From an uncultured Pirellulaceae bacterium (GTDB taxonomy: Bacteria; Planctomycetota; Planctomycetia; Pirellulales; Pirellulaceae): a stretch of 58,090 nucleotides of DNA. The notes under the pieces are model-generated. The model had not been told where the DNA came from, ran no database searches, and saw only the letters and a list, made by a program, of their open reading frames with translations. This document shows positions 28,937 to 36,835 of the stretch, piece by piece; positions within the stretch are counted from its first letter, which is position 1; every line of letters starts with the position of its first letter. The DNA is taken from NCBI GenBank assembly GCA_937929805.1, contig CALFUT010000052.1, positions 1-58,090 on the forward strand, given 5' to 3'. A program made the position numbers and the translations under genes.

Positions 28937-29011
28937 TTCTGTTCCCAGAGGACGCCTTGGTTACTTCAGTCCCAGAGGACGCCTGCTTACTTCAGTTCCC
29001 AGAGGACGCCT
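28937..29011. repeat. 27-bp tandem repeat, three copies
   Basis: The unit CCCAGAGGACGCCT starts at 28944, 28971 and 28998, a 27-base period, within a longer repeat TTACTTCAG(T)TCCCAGAGGACGCC. The rightmost copy encodes the last residues (GVLWELK) and TAA stop of the minus-strand gene 28987-29811; the other two lie just beyond its stop. One base is missing in the middle copy, shifting its frame. Confidence 0.8.
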
Positions 29012-29811
29012 TGTCCAGTGCCGTCGCCGCAAAATCGGACAAGGGAAATCTTTTGGTGCCGATTGAGTGACTTGATCGCATCGGCCAGCCTTCGCTTGGG
29101 ATCGATATCAGGCTCTTGAGGCAGCGGGTCGTCAATGTGAGCCGGCCATCCCTCTTGTTCGAACGTAGCAAGAATCATCTCTTGGTTGGCAGCTCGCCAC
29201 TTGAACTTCTTCACTACCTGACCGCCACACCGCAGTTCGTGTCGCTCAAAGTCCCACGAAGGTTTCAGCTCCTGACGAGCGGATGGCGATTGTCTGCCGC
29301 TGAAATCGTTTTTCGATTGTTGGAGTTTCATTGCGCTCAAACATTGCTCCACAAGTTCGACACCGAGATCGGTGATGACGAACGACGAATCAGAAGCATA
29401 CTCGGGGTGTTCCGGCGGTTGAGATTCATGGCGATCGGGGTCAAGGATGGACTCAGATACTTTCACAACGTTTTTCAGAATCAACCACTTCAGTTCCTCG
29501 CGTCGGAGGTCCATTCGAAACAACTCATCCCGTCGCACCGAAAATTCTTGTCGCTCACATTCGCAGTCCGCGGCCAGTTGGAGTGCAAAATAGAGTCGTT
29601 TGATCGCCCTCCAGACAGGTTCTCGAAACACCGATACGTCAGAGATGTCTGAAAATGGTGACGTGCACCAACCGAATTCCGCCCCGGCGTTTTGGCCTCT
29701 TAAGTCGACCTGATCCGGTGCGTTGCCTAGACTGAACGGCCAATTGAAATCGACATCAAGATCTGAATTGGCACCGGAGCCATTAACGTTGGTTGCTTCG
29801 GGTGCTGGCAT
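28987..29811 (-). CDS. Unknown two-part protein with conserved-looking C-terminal module
   Basis: ATG 29811 follows CAGGAG at good spacing, giving 274 residues. No signal peptide or membrane helix is seen, so it is probably cytoplasmic. The N terminus is Asn/Asp-rich; the middle (FREPVWRAIKRLYFALQLAA, then EELKWLILKNVVKV) is helical. The C terminus (about residues 185-274) forms a compact module: HELRCGGQVVKKFKW, ANQEMILATFEQEGWPAHIDDP, KRRLADAIKSLNRHQK and RFCGDGTGQGVLWE. I believe I have met this pattern in other planctomycete proteins, and it could be a small helical DNA-binding or regulatory domain, but I cannot name a family. The 3' end is part of a 27-base tandem repeat. Confidence 0.7.
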   Translation of the reverse strand: MPAPEATNVNGSGANSDLDVDFNWPFSLGNAPDQVDLRGQNAGAEFGWCTSPFSDISDVSVFREPVWRAIKRLYFALQLAADCECERQEFSVRRDELFRMDLRREELKWLILKNVVKVSESILDPDRHESQPPEHPEYASDSSFVITDLGVELVEQCLSAMKLQQSKNDFSGRQSPSARQELKPSWDFERHELRCGGQVVKKFKWRAANQEMILATFEQEGWPAHIDDPLPQEPDIDPKRRLADAIKSLNRHQKISLVRFCGDGTGQGVLWELK

Positions 29812-30272
29812 GGTAATCTCCTGTTTCGCGCTGGAACACAATATTGACCTTCGGTCGCCATCAGATAATCGTTCTTCAAACAGCGTCAGTGAAAAGCCTT
29901 GTCGACGGCCAGATGAAGGTGAGTGCGCATGCGAGCAAGAGTCATTGAGTGAGTCACAACTTCATCAGGAATTGATTAAACCAGTTTCTGGTCGAGAGTC
30001 AAATAATTTACGCACCGTTTTGTAAACCGTTCCGACATTTCTCTCGCCCGCGGCGATTTCGCAAGCCTGTCCTGAGGGCACTGCATCTTTCCGTGGCCAC
30101 GACCGCTTCGACCGAATCGCGCTAGTTTGCCATTGGGCGGTAGGAAAGGATGCTAAGGGAGTGCATCCGGAGATAGTTTAATTTGAAACCGCTTGCAGCG
30201 AGTGCCTCTCACGGTACTAGCACAGCAAAGCCGCAGCGCGGAATTTTTAAGGTTTGAACAACCACAGATAGC
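29812..30272. other. Intergenic region of 461 bases
   Basis: It lies between the start of the unknown gene 28987-29811 and the 3' end of the peptidase gene 30273-31511. It holds the ribosome site of the former and a small hairpin GGATGC/GCATCC at 30147-30167. No convincing coding frame is visible. Confidence 0.5.
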
Positions 30273-31511
30273 TTATTGGCGGGTAATCCAGTCGAAGTAA
30301 AGCTTCTCTAAATCTTTGAACGTCAGTCCAAAAGTGTCTTTTAAACTTGCCTCGATAGGGTTTCCCTCTTTGATCTGTCGAACGAATTTTCGAAACTGCC
30401 CGTCTTGATTCCGATCGAGAAGAATGTCAACCAAAGTGGACGCGGTCCCGTAATGTTGACCCGATATCTGTTTCGCTTGAAGGAAATCTCCCCAACCTCC
30501 GGCAGCCATGACAATTTGAGCCGATAGTTTTTGACGTTTGACAATCTTGTCATTCTTCATGATGGCGTCCGCAACCCATTCCGCCATGCCTTCATTCAAC
30601 CATGAATCCACAAACGCGCTGGACAGGTAGCGATGGATGAAACCGTGCGTCGTTTCATGAATCAGCGTGTTGCCAAAATAGCCCCCGTTGTTCCCGAGGA
30701 AACCGGCGAACTTGACCTCGCCGTTTCCAAACATGTGGCATAGTCCGGCACTACCAGTCAGAAGTGCAGGATTCTTGACACCCATCACTTGTGCTTCATA
30801 GAGCATGTAGTCGGCGCGATTCTGAAAAATGACGACGACACATTTGCCACACCAAACGTTTTTTTGGACCGAAACCCCGAACGCGGTGCACAGCTCGCGA
30901 TACATGGCGTCCAAGTTTTCTAGGTAACCGTTGACTTGGTCCGGCGAGATATCGGTAAACACCGTGAAGAACTGAGTATCGATCAGCCGGAAACGCACAT
31001 GGGGCATTTGCTTTTGGACATCTTTAAGAAACGTGCTTTGTAACTCAAGAAACTGATTCTGCTGCGATTCACTCAATGGCTTCCAGAGCCGGTGCCCGGT
31101 ATTGCGCAATCGCTCGGCAACTATTTTCTCTTTTTCTAGGCGTGTCGCTTTCTTTTCAGAACTAAACACAAGCCCGCGCTGTTTGCGGTCGTAAACTAAG
31201 TCCAGCGGCCGGTGATCCACATACAATTCGGCAACTTGTTTTCCTCGAATCGTTTTGTTCCGCTTCTCACCCGGAATTTTTACTCGCAAGGTGGAAATGC
31301 TGCCCGGCTGCTTTCCTTCGGTAACTTTTACTACTTCGTACGGACCCTCAGACATAAAATCCTGAAACGTTACTTCGATGATCTTTCCGGTTAGATCGGC
31401 AACACCCAAACTGTTTTCGGGCGGTTGCGCGAGAAGTGCATCCGGACTTTCTATGAAAAGTAATCCGACCAGCAAGGCGACGACAAAACGCAGCGATCGT
31501 GTGTTCAGCAT
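30273..31511 (-). CDS. Secreted HExxH (gluzincin-type) metallopeptidase-like protein
   Basis: A signal peptide (FVVALLVGLLFIESPDALLAQ) starts this 412-residue protein. An N-terminal beta-rich region (about 40-110) is followed by a peptidase MA-like part containing NTLIHETTHGFIHRYL near residue 285 and, 24 residues after the HExxH, NEGMAEWVAD, which supplies the third zinc ligand (Glu). It is therefore probably a zinc peptidase of the periplasm or surface. A charged region (KKATRLEKEKIVAERLR) separates the two parts. It is transcribed away from the TPM gene, with about 190 bases between starts. The substrate is unknown. Confidence 0.8.
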   Translation of the reverse strand: MLNTRSLRFVVALLVGLLFIESPDALLAQPPENSLGVADLTGKIIEVTFQDFMSEGPYEVVKVTEGKQPGSISTLRVKIPGEKRNKTIRGKQVAELYVDHRPLDLVYDRKQRGLVFSSEKKATRLEKEKIVAERLRNTGHRLWKPLSESQQNQFLELQSTFLKDVQKQMPHVRFRLIDTQFFTVFTDISPDQVNGYLENLDAMYRELCTAFGVSVQKNVWCGKCVVVIFQNRADYMLYEAQVMGVKNPALLTGSAGLCHMFGNGEVKFAGFLGNNGGYFGNTLIHETTHGFIHRYLSSAFVDSWLNEGMAEWVADAIMKNDKIVKRQKLSAQIVMAAGGWGDFLQAKQISGQHYGTASTLVDILLDRNQDGQFRKFVRQIKEGNPIEASLKDTFGLTFKDLEKLYFDWITRQ

Positions 31512-31704
31512 GACGACGGAGACGATTGAGTAAGGATTGGAAATTAACGCAAAGTATTGTAGACGCCATGGTCTGCTTTCGAAAGCAAATCCTCAGGAAA
31601 GCAAATTCTCAGCGCCGGCTGACTGGAAGTCGATTCGCGATCTTATCCTCGCGCTGATAAACGGCAACGGTCGTGCTACAATTCTAGGAAAGGAGAAAGT
31701 CGTC

Positions 31705-33108
31705 ATGTCACAAAAAAATTTGATTTTGCAAACTGTCTGTTGTCTATTTGTATTCGCCGTCACTTTTGGCAGCTGTACAGCAATAGCGGATGCTCAAAGT
31801 GCAGGCAGCCTTGCCAGTCCGTTGCCCAAAGCTTGGATTGTTGATCAGACGGAAACACTTTCTGATCTACAAAAAAAATTGATCAACGAGTTGTGCAAAG
31901 AAATACAGAACGACTACAACCGGCAGATGGTTGTCGCAGTGACCGGATCGACACATGGCAAAGATCATCGACGTTTTGCGGTGGAATTGTTCAATCGATG
32001 GCGGGTCGGGGGCGGCTACAAAAACCAAGGTGTCTTAGTTTTTGCTGCGATGGATGATCGAGCGGCCGAGATTATTTTGGGACACGGAATCGACAATCGA
32101 GATACCGTCCGCGCGGCGCAGTCGATCATGGACACAGTCATGGTCCCAAAGTTTAAAGCGGGCGATGCCGGTTCAGCGATCTATGAGGGCGTTCATGCCT
32201 GTTCAAAACGCATCATTGGTGTCGGCAAACTGGATGTTGCTCCAAAGCTACCAGAGATAACCGCCGAACAGCCTGTCGTGACGGCGGAGCAACCGCTGGA
32301 TCCTGACGCGGATATACCCGATCCAGCAGCCGGATCTCAATCGAGCAAGAATGCGGATATGGGCGTGCCCGCCGGTGCGAACAATGATCCGACTGAAAGC
32401 GTGACCGAAAATCTAGGGGGCGCAGATCTGTCAACTGCACAAACCGATTCCGTTTCGGGCGTGCTTGCCGAGTCAGCCGGGTTTCGCCCTTTGCCACTTC
32501 CGGCTCGTTCTGTTGCGAAGAGCCCGATTCCACGAGCTTCCTCCAAGTCAAACCGGCCGCGGATGAGAAATAAGCCCAGCGTATTGCCATGGGTGCTGGG
32601 AATTGGCGGCGTTGGACTGATCGGGTCATTTTTTGGCGTGCGTCACTACCTACGGTACCGCTCGCGGATGTGTGAAACATGCCGAATTGATCGAGTCCTT
32701 TTGACCGAAGTTCAGGACGATGATTTTTTGGACGAACCGCAACGGATCGAAGAAAAGATCGGCAGCGTTGACTATGACGTTTGGGCGTGTCTGGAATGCG
32801 AAGACGTTGTTAAACTTCGATACGGTCGCTGGTTGACTCGATACTCCAAATGCCCCGAATGCAGTTACGTGACGCGTTTCAAGATTACCAAAACGGTGGT
32901 GCGTGCAACGACGATGAACGGTGGCTTGGTCCGAGTCAAAGAATTTTGCAAACACTGTGACTACCAACACATTTACACCTACGCGACGCCTCGAATACCC
33001 AAAAGCAGTTCTGGGTCATCAGGTGGTAGTGTTTTCTCGAGCGGTTCCAGCGGTCGTAGCTCAGGCGGTGGTTTTTCGTCGGGTGGCGGCGCGAGCGGGC
33101 GTTGGTGA
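31705..33108 (+). CDS. TPM-domain membrane protein with zinc-ribbon-like C-terminal part
   Basis: ATG 31705 has AAGGAG upstream; the product is 467 residues. After the signal peptide, a TPM domain begins at LPKAWIVDQTETLSDLQKKL (near residue 40) and includes KNQGVLVFAAMDDRAAEIILGHG. A Pro/Ala/Asp-rich linker leads to one membrane helix (VLPWVLGIGGVGLIGSFFGV, about 293-312). Beyond it are four CxxC pairs (CETC, CLEC, CPEC, CKHC), suggesting two zinc ribbons, and a Ser/Gly tail ending SSGGGASGRW, typical of YgcG-type TPM proteins. TPM proteins act in membrane-protein maintenance or as phosphatases. Its stop overlaps the next start (TGATG). Confidence 0.85.
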   Translation: MSQKNLILQTVCCLFVFAVTFGSCTAIADAQSAGSLASPLPKAWIVDQTETLSDLQKKLINELCKEIQNDYNRQMVVAVTGSTHGKDHRRFAVELFNRWRVGGGYKNQGVLVFAAMDDRAAEIILGHGIDNRDTVRAAQSIMDTVMVPKFKAGDAGSAIYEGVHACSKRIIGVGKLDVAPKLPEITAEQPVVTAEQPLDPDADIPDPAAGSQSSKNADMGVPAGANNDPTESVTENLGGADLSTAQTDSVSGVLAESAGFRPLPLPARSVAKSPIPRASSKSNRPRMRNKPSVLPWVLGIGGVGLIGSFFGVRHYLRYRSRMCETCRIDRVLLTEVQDDDFLDEPQRIEEKIGSVDYDVWACLECEDVVKLRYGRWLTRYSKCPECSYVTRFKITKTVVRATTMNGGLVRVKEFCKHCDYQHIYTYATPRIPKSSSGSSGGSVFSSGSSGRSSGGGFSSGGGASGRW

Positions 33109-33773
33109 TGGATGTTTCACCGATCGGTCGAAAGCAAATTACGGCGGCCGTCAAACGATCTGGATTTGAGCTTTGGAAGTCACCCCTTGATTCTAGCGAA
33201 CTCGAGCGGCCAGCAACTCGGCCGAGTCATCTGCCGGGAAGTGGTCGGCAGGCGGCGGTGATGATGGTGCTGGTTGCGGGGCATGCAGTCGGTTCCGCCC
33301 AAGGTCCAAACCTGTTGCTGATTCGTCGTAGCCAGCATCTTCGATATCATGCTGGACAGATTGCCCTTCCGGGCGGTCGTCAGGAACCCAATGAAACTCT
33401 TTTGCGAACAGCGATTCGCGAAACAGAAGAAGAGATTGGCGTCGCAATTCGAGATCAGGACATCGTTGGCTCGTTGCGATCGATCTACATCCCGCCATCG
33501 GATTTTACGCTGACTCCGTTCGTCGCGTGGCTGGACAAAAGTCCAAACGTTTCCATTCAGGTCTCAGAAGTTGAGTCACTTATCTCACTTCCCCTAACAA
33601 GTCTGATCAACCCGGAAGCTGAAACAATTGCCCAAGTTGTTCGAGACAATGGGGACACGATTGAAGCTCCCTGTTATCGATACCAAAGAACTCCTGAGAA
33701 TCAAATTATTTGGGGGGCGACTGCGTTGGTGATTAGCGAATTGATTGCTCGACTAGGATCGTTTGAACGTTGA
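33108..33773 (+). CDS. Nudix hydrolase, CoA pyrophosphatase type
   Basis: The ATG overlaps the TPM stop codon (TGATG), so translation is probably coupled. The Nudix box is complete (GGRQEPNETLLRTAIRETEE followed by EIGV, residues about 88-111), and the preceding RSQHLRYHAGQIALPGG matches the extra motif that marks the CoA pyrophosphatase (NudL/PCD1) subfamily. The enzyme would cleave CoA or its derivatives to 4'-phosphopantetheine and 3',5'-ADP in the cytoplasm. The 221-residue length is normal. The functional link to the TPM gene is unclear. Confidence 0.9.
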   Translation: MDVSPIGRKQITAAVKRSGFELWKSPLDSSELERPATRPSHLPGSGRQAAVMMVLVAGHAVGSAQGPNLLLIRRSQHLRYHAGQIALPGGRQEPNETLLRTAIRETEEEIGVAIRDQDIVGSLRSIYIPPSDFTLTPFVAWLDKSPNVSIQVSEVESLISLPLTSLINPEAETIAQVVRDNGDTIEAPCYRYQRTPENQIIWGATALVISELIARLGSFER

Positions 33774-33997
33774 ATTTTCTGTGAAAACCGTTGCATAAGA
33801 ACACAGTGGCGTTGACGGCGATGGGCCGGTAAACCGTGTAACCGTGATATTCGGCCAGGCGCCCAAAGAGGGAACTTCTCTTTGCTTGAAATTTTCGTGG
33901 CTTGGGATACGATCCGAACCTATCCTTCGAGCGGAGCTACTTGAAGAGTCTGAATGCGGATTCCTGCTTCACCCAACGCCATCGCGAGGAACTTGCC

Positions 33998-34369
33998 ATG
34001 ATGATCAACCAAGGGATGATGTCGTCGAACCCACAAGTCGAACGACTGATTCGAGAGCTGTTAACCGAAGATGCCCGCTACGATCGCGAGTTGCGTTCCG
34101 CTCATCGTGAGAACCTTGTCTTCCCAGTTTCAATCTGTTTGGAAGGGATAGATCAGAGCATTAAGGGTTTTTCCCGAAACGTTTCAGTGACCGGAATCTG
34201 TGTTCTTTGTGAGACCCAGATTCCCAGTGGAGAGCGTGCGACGCTGGAAATCTATCGCTTGCACCGTCCGGAGCCAAGCCGTGTTCTTGCCGAGTGTCGA
34301 TGGTGTAAGCCGTTCGGAGATACGTTCTATGCGTCTGGTTGGCAGTTCTTGGGTCTCGCTAGAGATTAA
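33998..34369 (+). CDS. PilZ-domain protein
   Basis: ATG 33998 follows GAGGA, giving 123 residues. A helical N terminus is followed by a PilZ domain with the c-di-GMP motif pieces: an Arg-rich RELRSAHRENLVFPVSI, and SRNVSVTGICVLCE, which fits (D/N)xSxxG. The end, ECRWCKPFGDTFYASGWQFLGL, is also typical. PilZ proteins act as c-di-GMP receptors; this one has no output domain, so it probably works by binding a partner. A strong terminator follows. Confidence 0.8.
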   Translation: MMINQGMMSSNPQVERLIRELLTEDARYDRELRSAHRENLVFPVSICLEGIDQSIKGFSRNVSVTGICVLCETQIPSGERATLEIYRLHRPEPSRVLAECRWCKPFGDTFYASGWQFLGLARD

Positions 34370-34403
34370 CTTACACTTACGGACAATTGTCAGAGTTTGG
34401 TCC

Positions 34404-34446
34404 AACCAAAAAAAGCCGCACCCGTTTTCGGATGCGGCTTTTGGTT
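34404..34446. terminator. Bidirectional intrinsic terminator
   Basis: Arms AAAAGCCGCA-CCG and CGG-TGCGGCTTTT pair with one C/A mismatch around a TTTT loop, with A-rich sequence before and T-rich sequence after. It lies between the PilZ gene and the convergent DUF11 gene and can serve both. Confidence 0.85.
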
Positions 34447-34506
34447 TTTAGTGGAGCCCGCGGTCACGAATTAGTGATCAGTGGGACCTGTTGAGACGAT
34501 TCAGAA

Positions 34507-36294
34507 TCAGCGATTCAAGTTCGGTCCCAATGCTTCGCTAACTCGGAATTCATCGACTTCGTAAACGAAGATCGTGTCTTCGGCGATTACATTTGGCTGC
34601 GAGTTGCTGTTTTCCATCACGCTGCGGACCACGAACTCACCGCCTGCTGCACCAACGGCAGAGAATGTGAATTCATGCTTTTGTCCCGGAGCGAGACTTG
34701 GCTTGGTGAATAGGAAACTGCGATTGAACTCGTCGACGGTAACGCCATCTTGCTTGACAGGCATCAGCGTGTCGGGCAATTCGACTCGGACGGTCACATT
34801 GTCTGCTTCACGACTTCCGGTGTTCTCGATCGCGATCGCAAACTCGGCTTTTTCACCAACTTGAACCGGGCCTGTCTGGTTGCGAACGTTCATGTTCATT
34901 TCAGCTCGCGTGATCACATTGGTCGACAGCTTGAATTGCTTCGGCTGATTCTCTCGTGAGCTGACATCGACATTGCAGATCTGCTGACCCGGCTTGGTGG
35001 CGATAGCTTTCAGTTGAATTAGCTCGGTTGACCCGGCTGCAATTTGATCGAAGGTCCATGTGAGCGTCTGGTTCTTTTCGTTTGAGACAGCCGGACGATT
35101 AATGGTCGTGATTTTCATCCCTTCAGGAATCGCTAACTTGACTTTCGCGTTGGAGACCGATGCTTCGCCTTTGTTCTCAAGACGAACCGTGTAAATTCCA
35201 TCGCGTTCAACAAAATTCATCTTAGGACCCGCCAGCGAAACGCTAAGCATCGGTTGAATGATTTTCAGATCCGCAGAAGTCGTGCGGCTTTTTACGTTCT
35301 CGGCAATTGCCATGAACGACATGTCGGTGATGCCTGCCTCTTGAGCGATCGACTTGACGATCACCTTTTGAGACTTTCCGGGAGCCAAGCTTTTTGCAAC
35401 TTCCATTCCCTTTTGTTCTGTGAAACGCAAGGCCTTGGGTAGTTCGGCTTCCAAGCGAACGGACTCGGCAATTCCGTCCCCGGTGTTCTCGATCAAGATC
35501 ACGTGCTCGACGACGTCGCCAACGTTTACTCTGGCTGGGCCTTGGACGTGAATCTGCAGGACCGGTTCACGGACACCGACGGCGATGCTGTGACGGTTCT
35601 CAACAAGGATGTCAGTTCCAATTTCCAAAGCCAGTTTTTGAGTTGGAACGAGATCGATAGTGACTTGACGCGTTTGATTTGGCCCAACAGTCGGGATCAG
35701 ATACTCAAAACGTTGTCCGCTGGAATCACTTGGTTGCGGATTAGAGGATTCAAATCGAGCGTGTTGAGGAAGCGTGGTCAACAAACGAACGTTTTGAATT
35801 TCGCTGTTCCCCGTGTTTCGAACATTGATCGTCATCTTCGCGACTTCGTTCACGTTAATGAACTTTGGCGCGACGATTTCAGCAGTAATCGCCGGAGCAC
35901 TTCGGGAAATCGTGTGATTCGATCGGTTGGTCGTCGAGGAGTTCGATTGGGTCGTCGTAGCGGGCACGTAAGTGGGTGACTGGACTTGTGCAACGCGTGG
36001 AGTCGCCGGAGCAACCCGACGTGCCGGAGTTGGCTTGCTGGCTGCGACGGGCGCTTTCAACGTCTCTGGTGCCTTGATCGGGGCAGAGGCAATCCGGTCG
36101 AAACGGACGTCGCCTGGGACAGCCACGAGCGATTTCGGGACCGCAATGGTCTCATTTACTTTCTTGGCAACAGCGTTCGCTGAAGAACGTAGCTTGATGA
36201 CGCGACTGCTGGTCGTCTCGTCCTGAGCGATCAATCCAGTTGCGGCTGGGAAAGCGAGGACCGCAGTGAATAGTAAGTGTTTTAGCCGTGGCAT
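34507..36294 (-). CDS. Secreted DUF11-repeat protein
   Basis: A signal peptide (LLFTAVLAFPAATGLIAQ) leads to a Pro/Ala/Thr/Ser-rich segment (residues 40-130) and then four to five tandem DUF11/CARDB-type Ig-like repeats. Each has a signature like EMTINVRNTGNSEIQNVRL, VEHVILIENTGDGIAESVRL, YTVRLENKGEASVSNAKV or FAIAIENTGSREADNVTV followed by a LP-x-x-(L/M) strand. DUF11 proteins are typical surface or outer-membrane proteins of planctomycetes. It is 595 residues long, stands alone, and has a palindromic element about 40 bases upstream of its start. Confidence 0.85.
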   Translation of the reverse strand: MPRLKHLLFTAVLAFPAATGLIAQDETTSSRVIKLRSSANAVAKKVNETIAVPKSLVAVPGDVRFDRIASAPIKAPETLKAPVAASKPTPARRVAPATPRVAQVQSPTYVPATTTQSNSSTTNRSNHTISRSAPAITAEIVAPKFINVNEVAKMTINVRNTGNSEIQNVRLLTTLPQHARFESSNPQPSDSSGQRFEYLIPTVGPNQTRQVTIDLVPTQKLALEIGTDILVENRHSIAVGVREPVLQIHVQGPARVNVGDVVEHVILIENTGDGIAESVRLEAELPKALRFTEQKGMEVAKSLAPGKSQKVIVKSIAQEAGITDMSFMAIAENVKSRTTSADLKIIQPMLSVSLAGPKMNFVERDGIYTVRLENKGEASVSNAKVKLAIPEGMKITTINRPAVSNEKNQTLTWTFDQIAAGSTELIQLKAIATKPGQQICNVDVSSRENQPKQFKLSTNVITRAEMNMNVRNQTGPVQVGEKAEFAIAIENTGSREADNVTVRVELPDTLMPVKQDGVTVDEFNRSFLFTKPSLAPGQKHEFTFSAVGAAGGEFVVRSVMENSNSQPNVIAEDTIFVYEVDEFRVSEALGPNLNR

Positions 36295-36330
36295 TTGAGA
36301 AATCTCCAGGTAGTGACTGAAAGGGCGTGA

Positions 36331-36444
36331 TCTAGTGGTCTGAAAAAATTGAATTGACCATTGCTGAAACCATCGATCGAAGCCGGAAATCTGATTCCGT
36401 TTCGAAATCGTGGCCGGTCAATTCAGCGTGGATGGACCACTAGA
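36331..36444. repeat. 110-bp MITE-like palindromic element flanked by TA
   Basis: TCTAGTGGTC (36331-36340) and GACCACTAGA (36435-36444) are exact inverted copies. Inside, GAATTGACC (36351-36359) and GGTCAATTC (36416-36424) are also exact complements, and both gaps between outer and inner arms are 10 bases. A further hairpin (CGGAA...TTCCG) sits in the centre. Reading the ends as TA-GTGGTC...GACCAC-TA suggests a TA target duplication, as made by IS630/mariner-type transposases. The element is non-coding and lies upstream of the DUF11 gene. Confidence 0.65.
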
Positions 36445-36835
36445 GTGGCCCCCAAAAAAATATCGAACGTTTCAGTCCTTGAATTCATCACAACTGTACT
36501 TTTCGGCAAAGTTTTTCATCTGCGGTGGCAGGTAGATCTCGGTGGCTCTACCGCAAGAGTGTTCAGCCGCCCCATGTTGTGAATGATTCAGCTCGATGCT
36601 AGCGGTTTAGTCAATTCACTGGGTGCTTGCTGAGCCGAAACGTTCGCTACAATGTTCTCGACTTTGCGAGGTAGACACCAAGTAGTGAATGAACGTATTG
36701 AGATCCCAAACTTGCGCGTTGCCTCCCCCGTTTGTCTTACGAGCCCCAGTTTTATGGTTTCGAAAGGCCGTGCACAAATCAATTTGGAAGCCAGCTTTGA
36801 CTGACCTATCTCAATTTGCCTCAATGATTGCGAAC
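36445..36835. other. Intergenic region before the S9 peptidase
   Basis: No good gene is seen. A TACAAT at 36650-36655 could be a -10 box but has only a weak TTGCTG about 15 bases upstream. Frames reaching into this stretch do not look like conserved protein, so I treat it as the leader of the peptidase gene. Confidence 0.4.

Noticed and set aside
27094-29015. CRISPR-like array
   Set aside because: The 27-base repeats at 28937-29011 have no spacers and the palindromes at 27094-27198 occur once; no array or cas gene exists.
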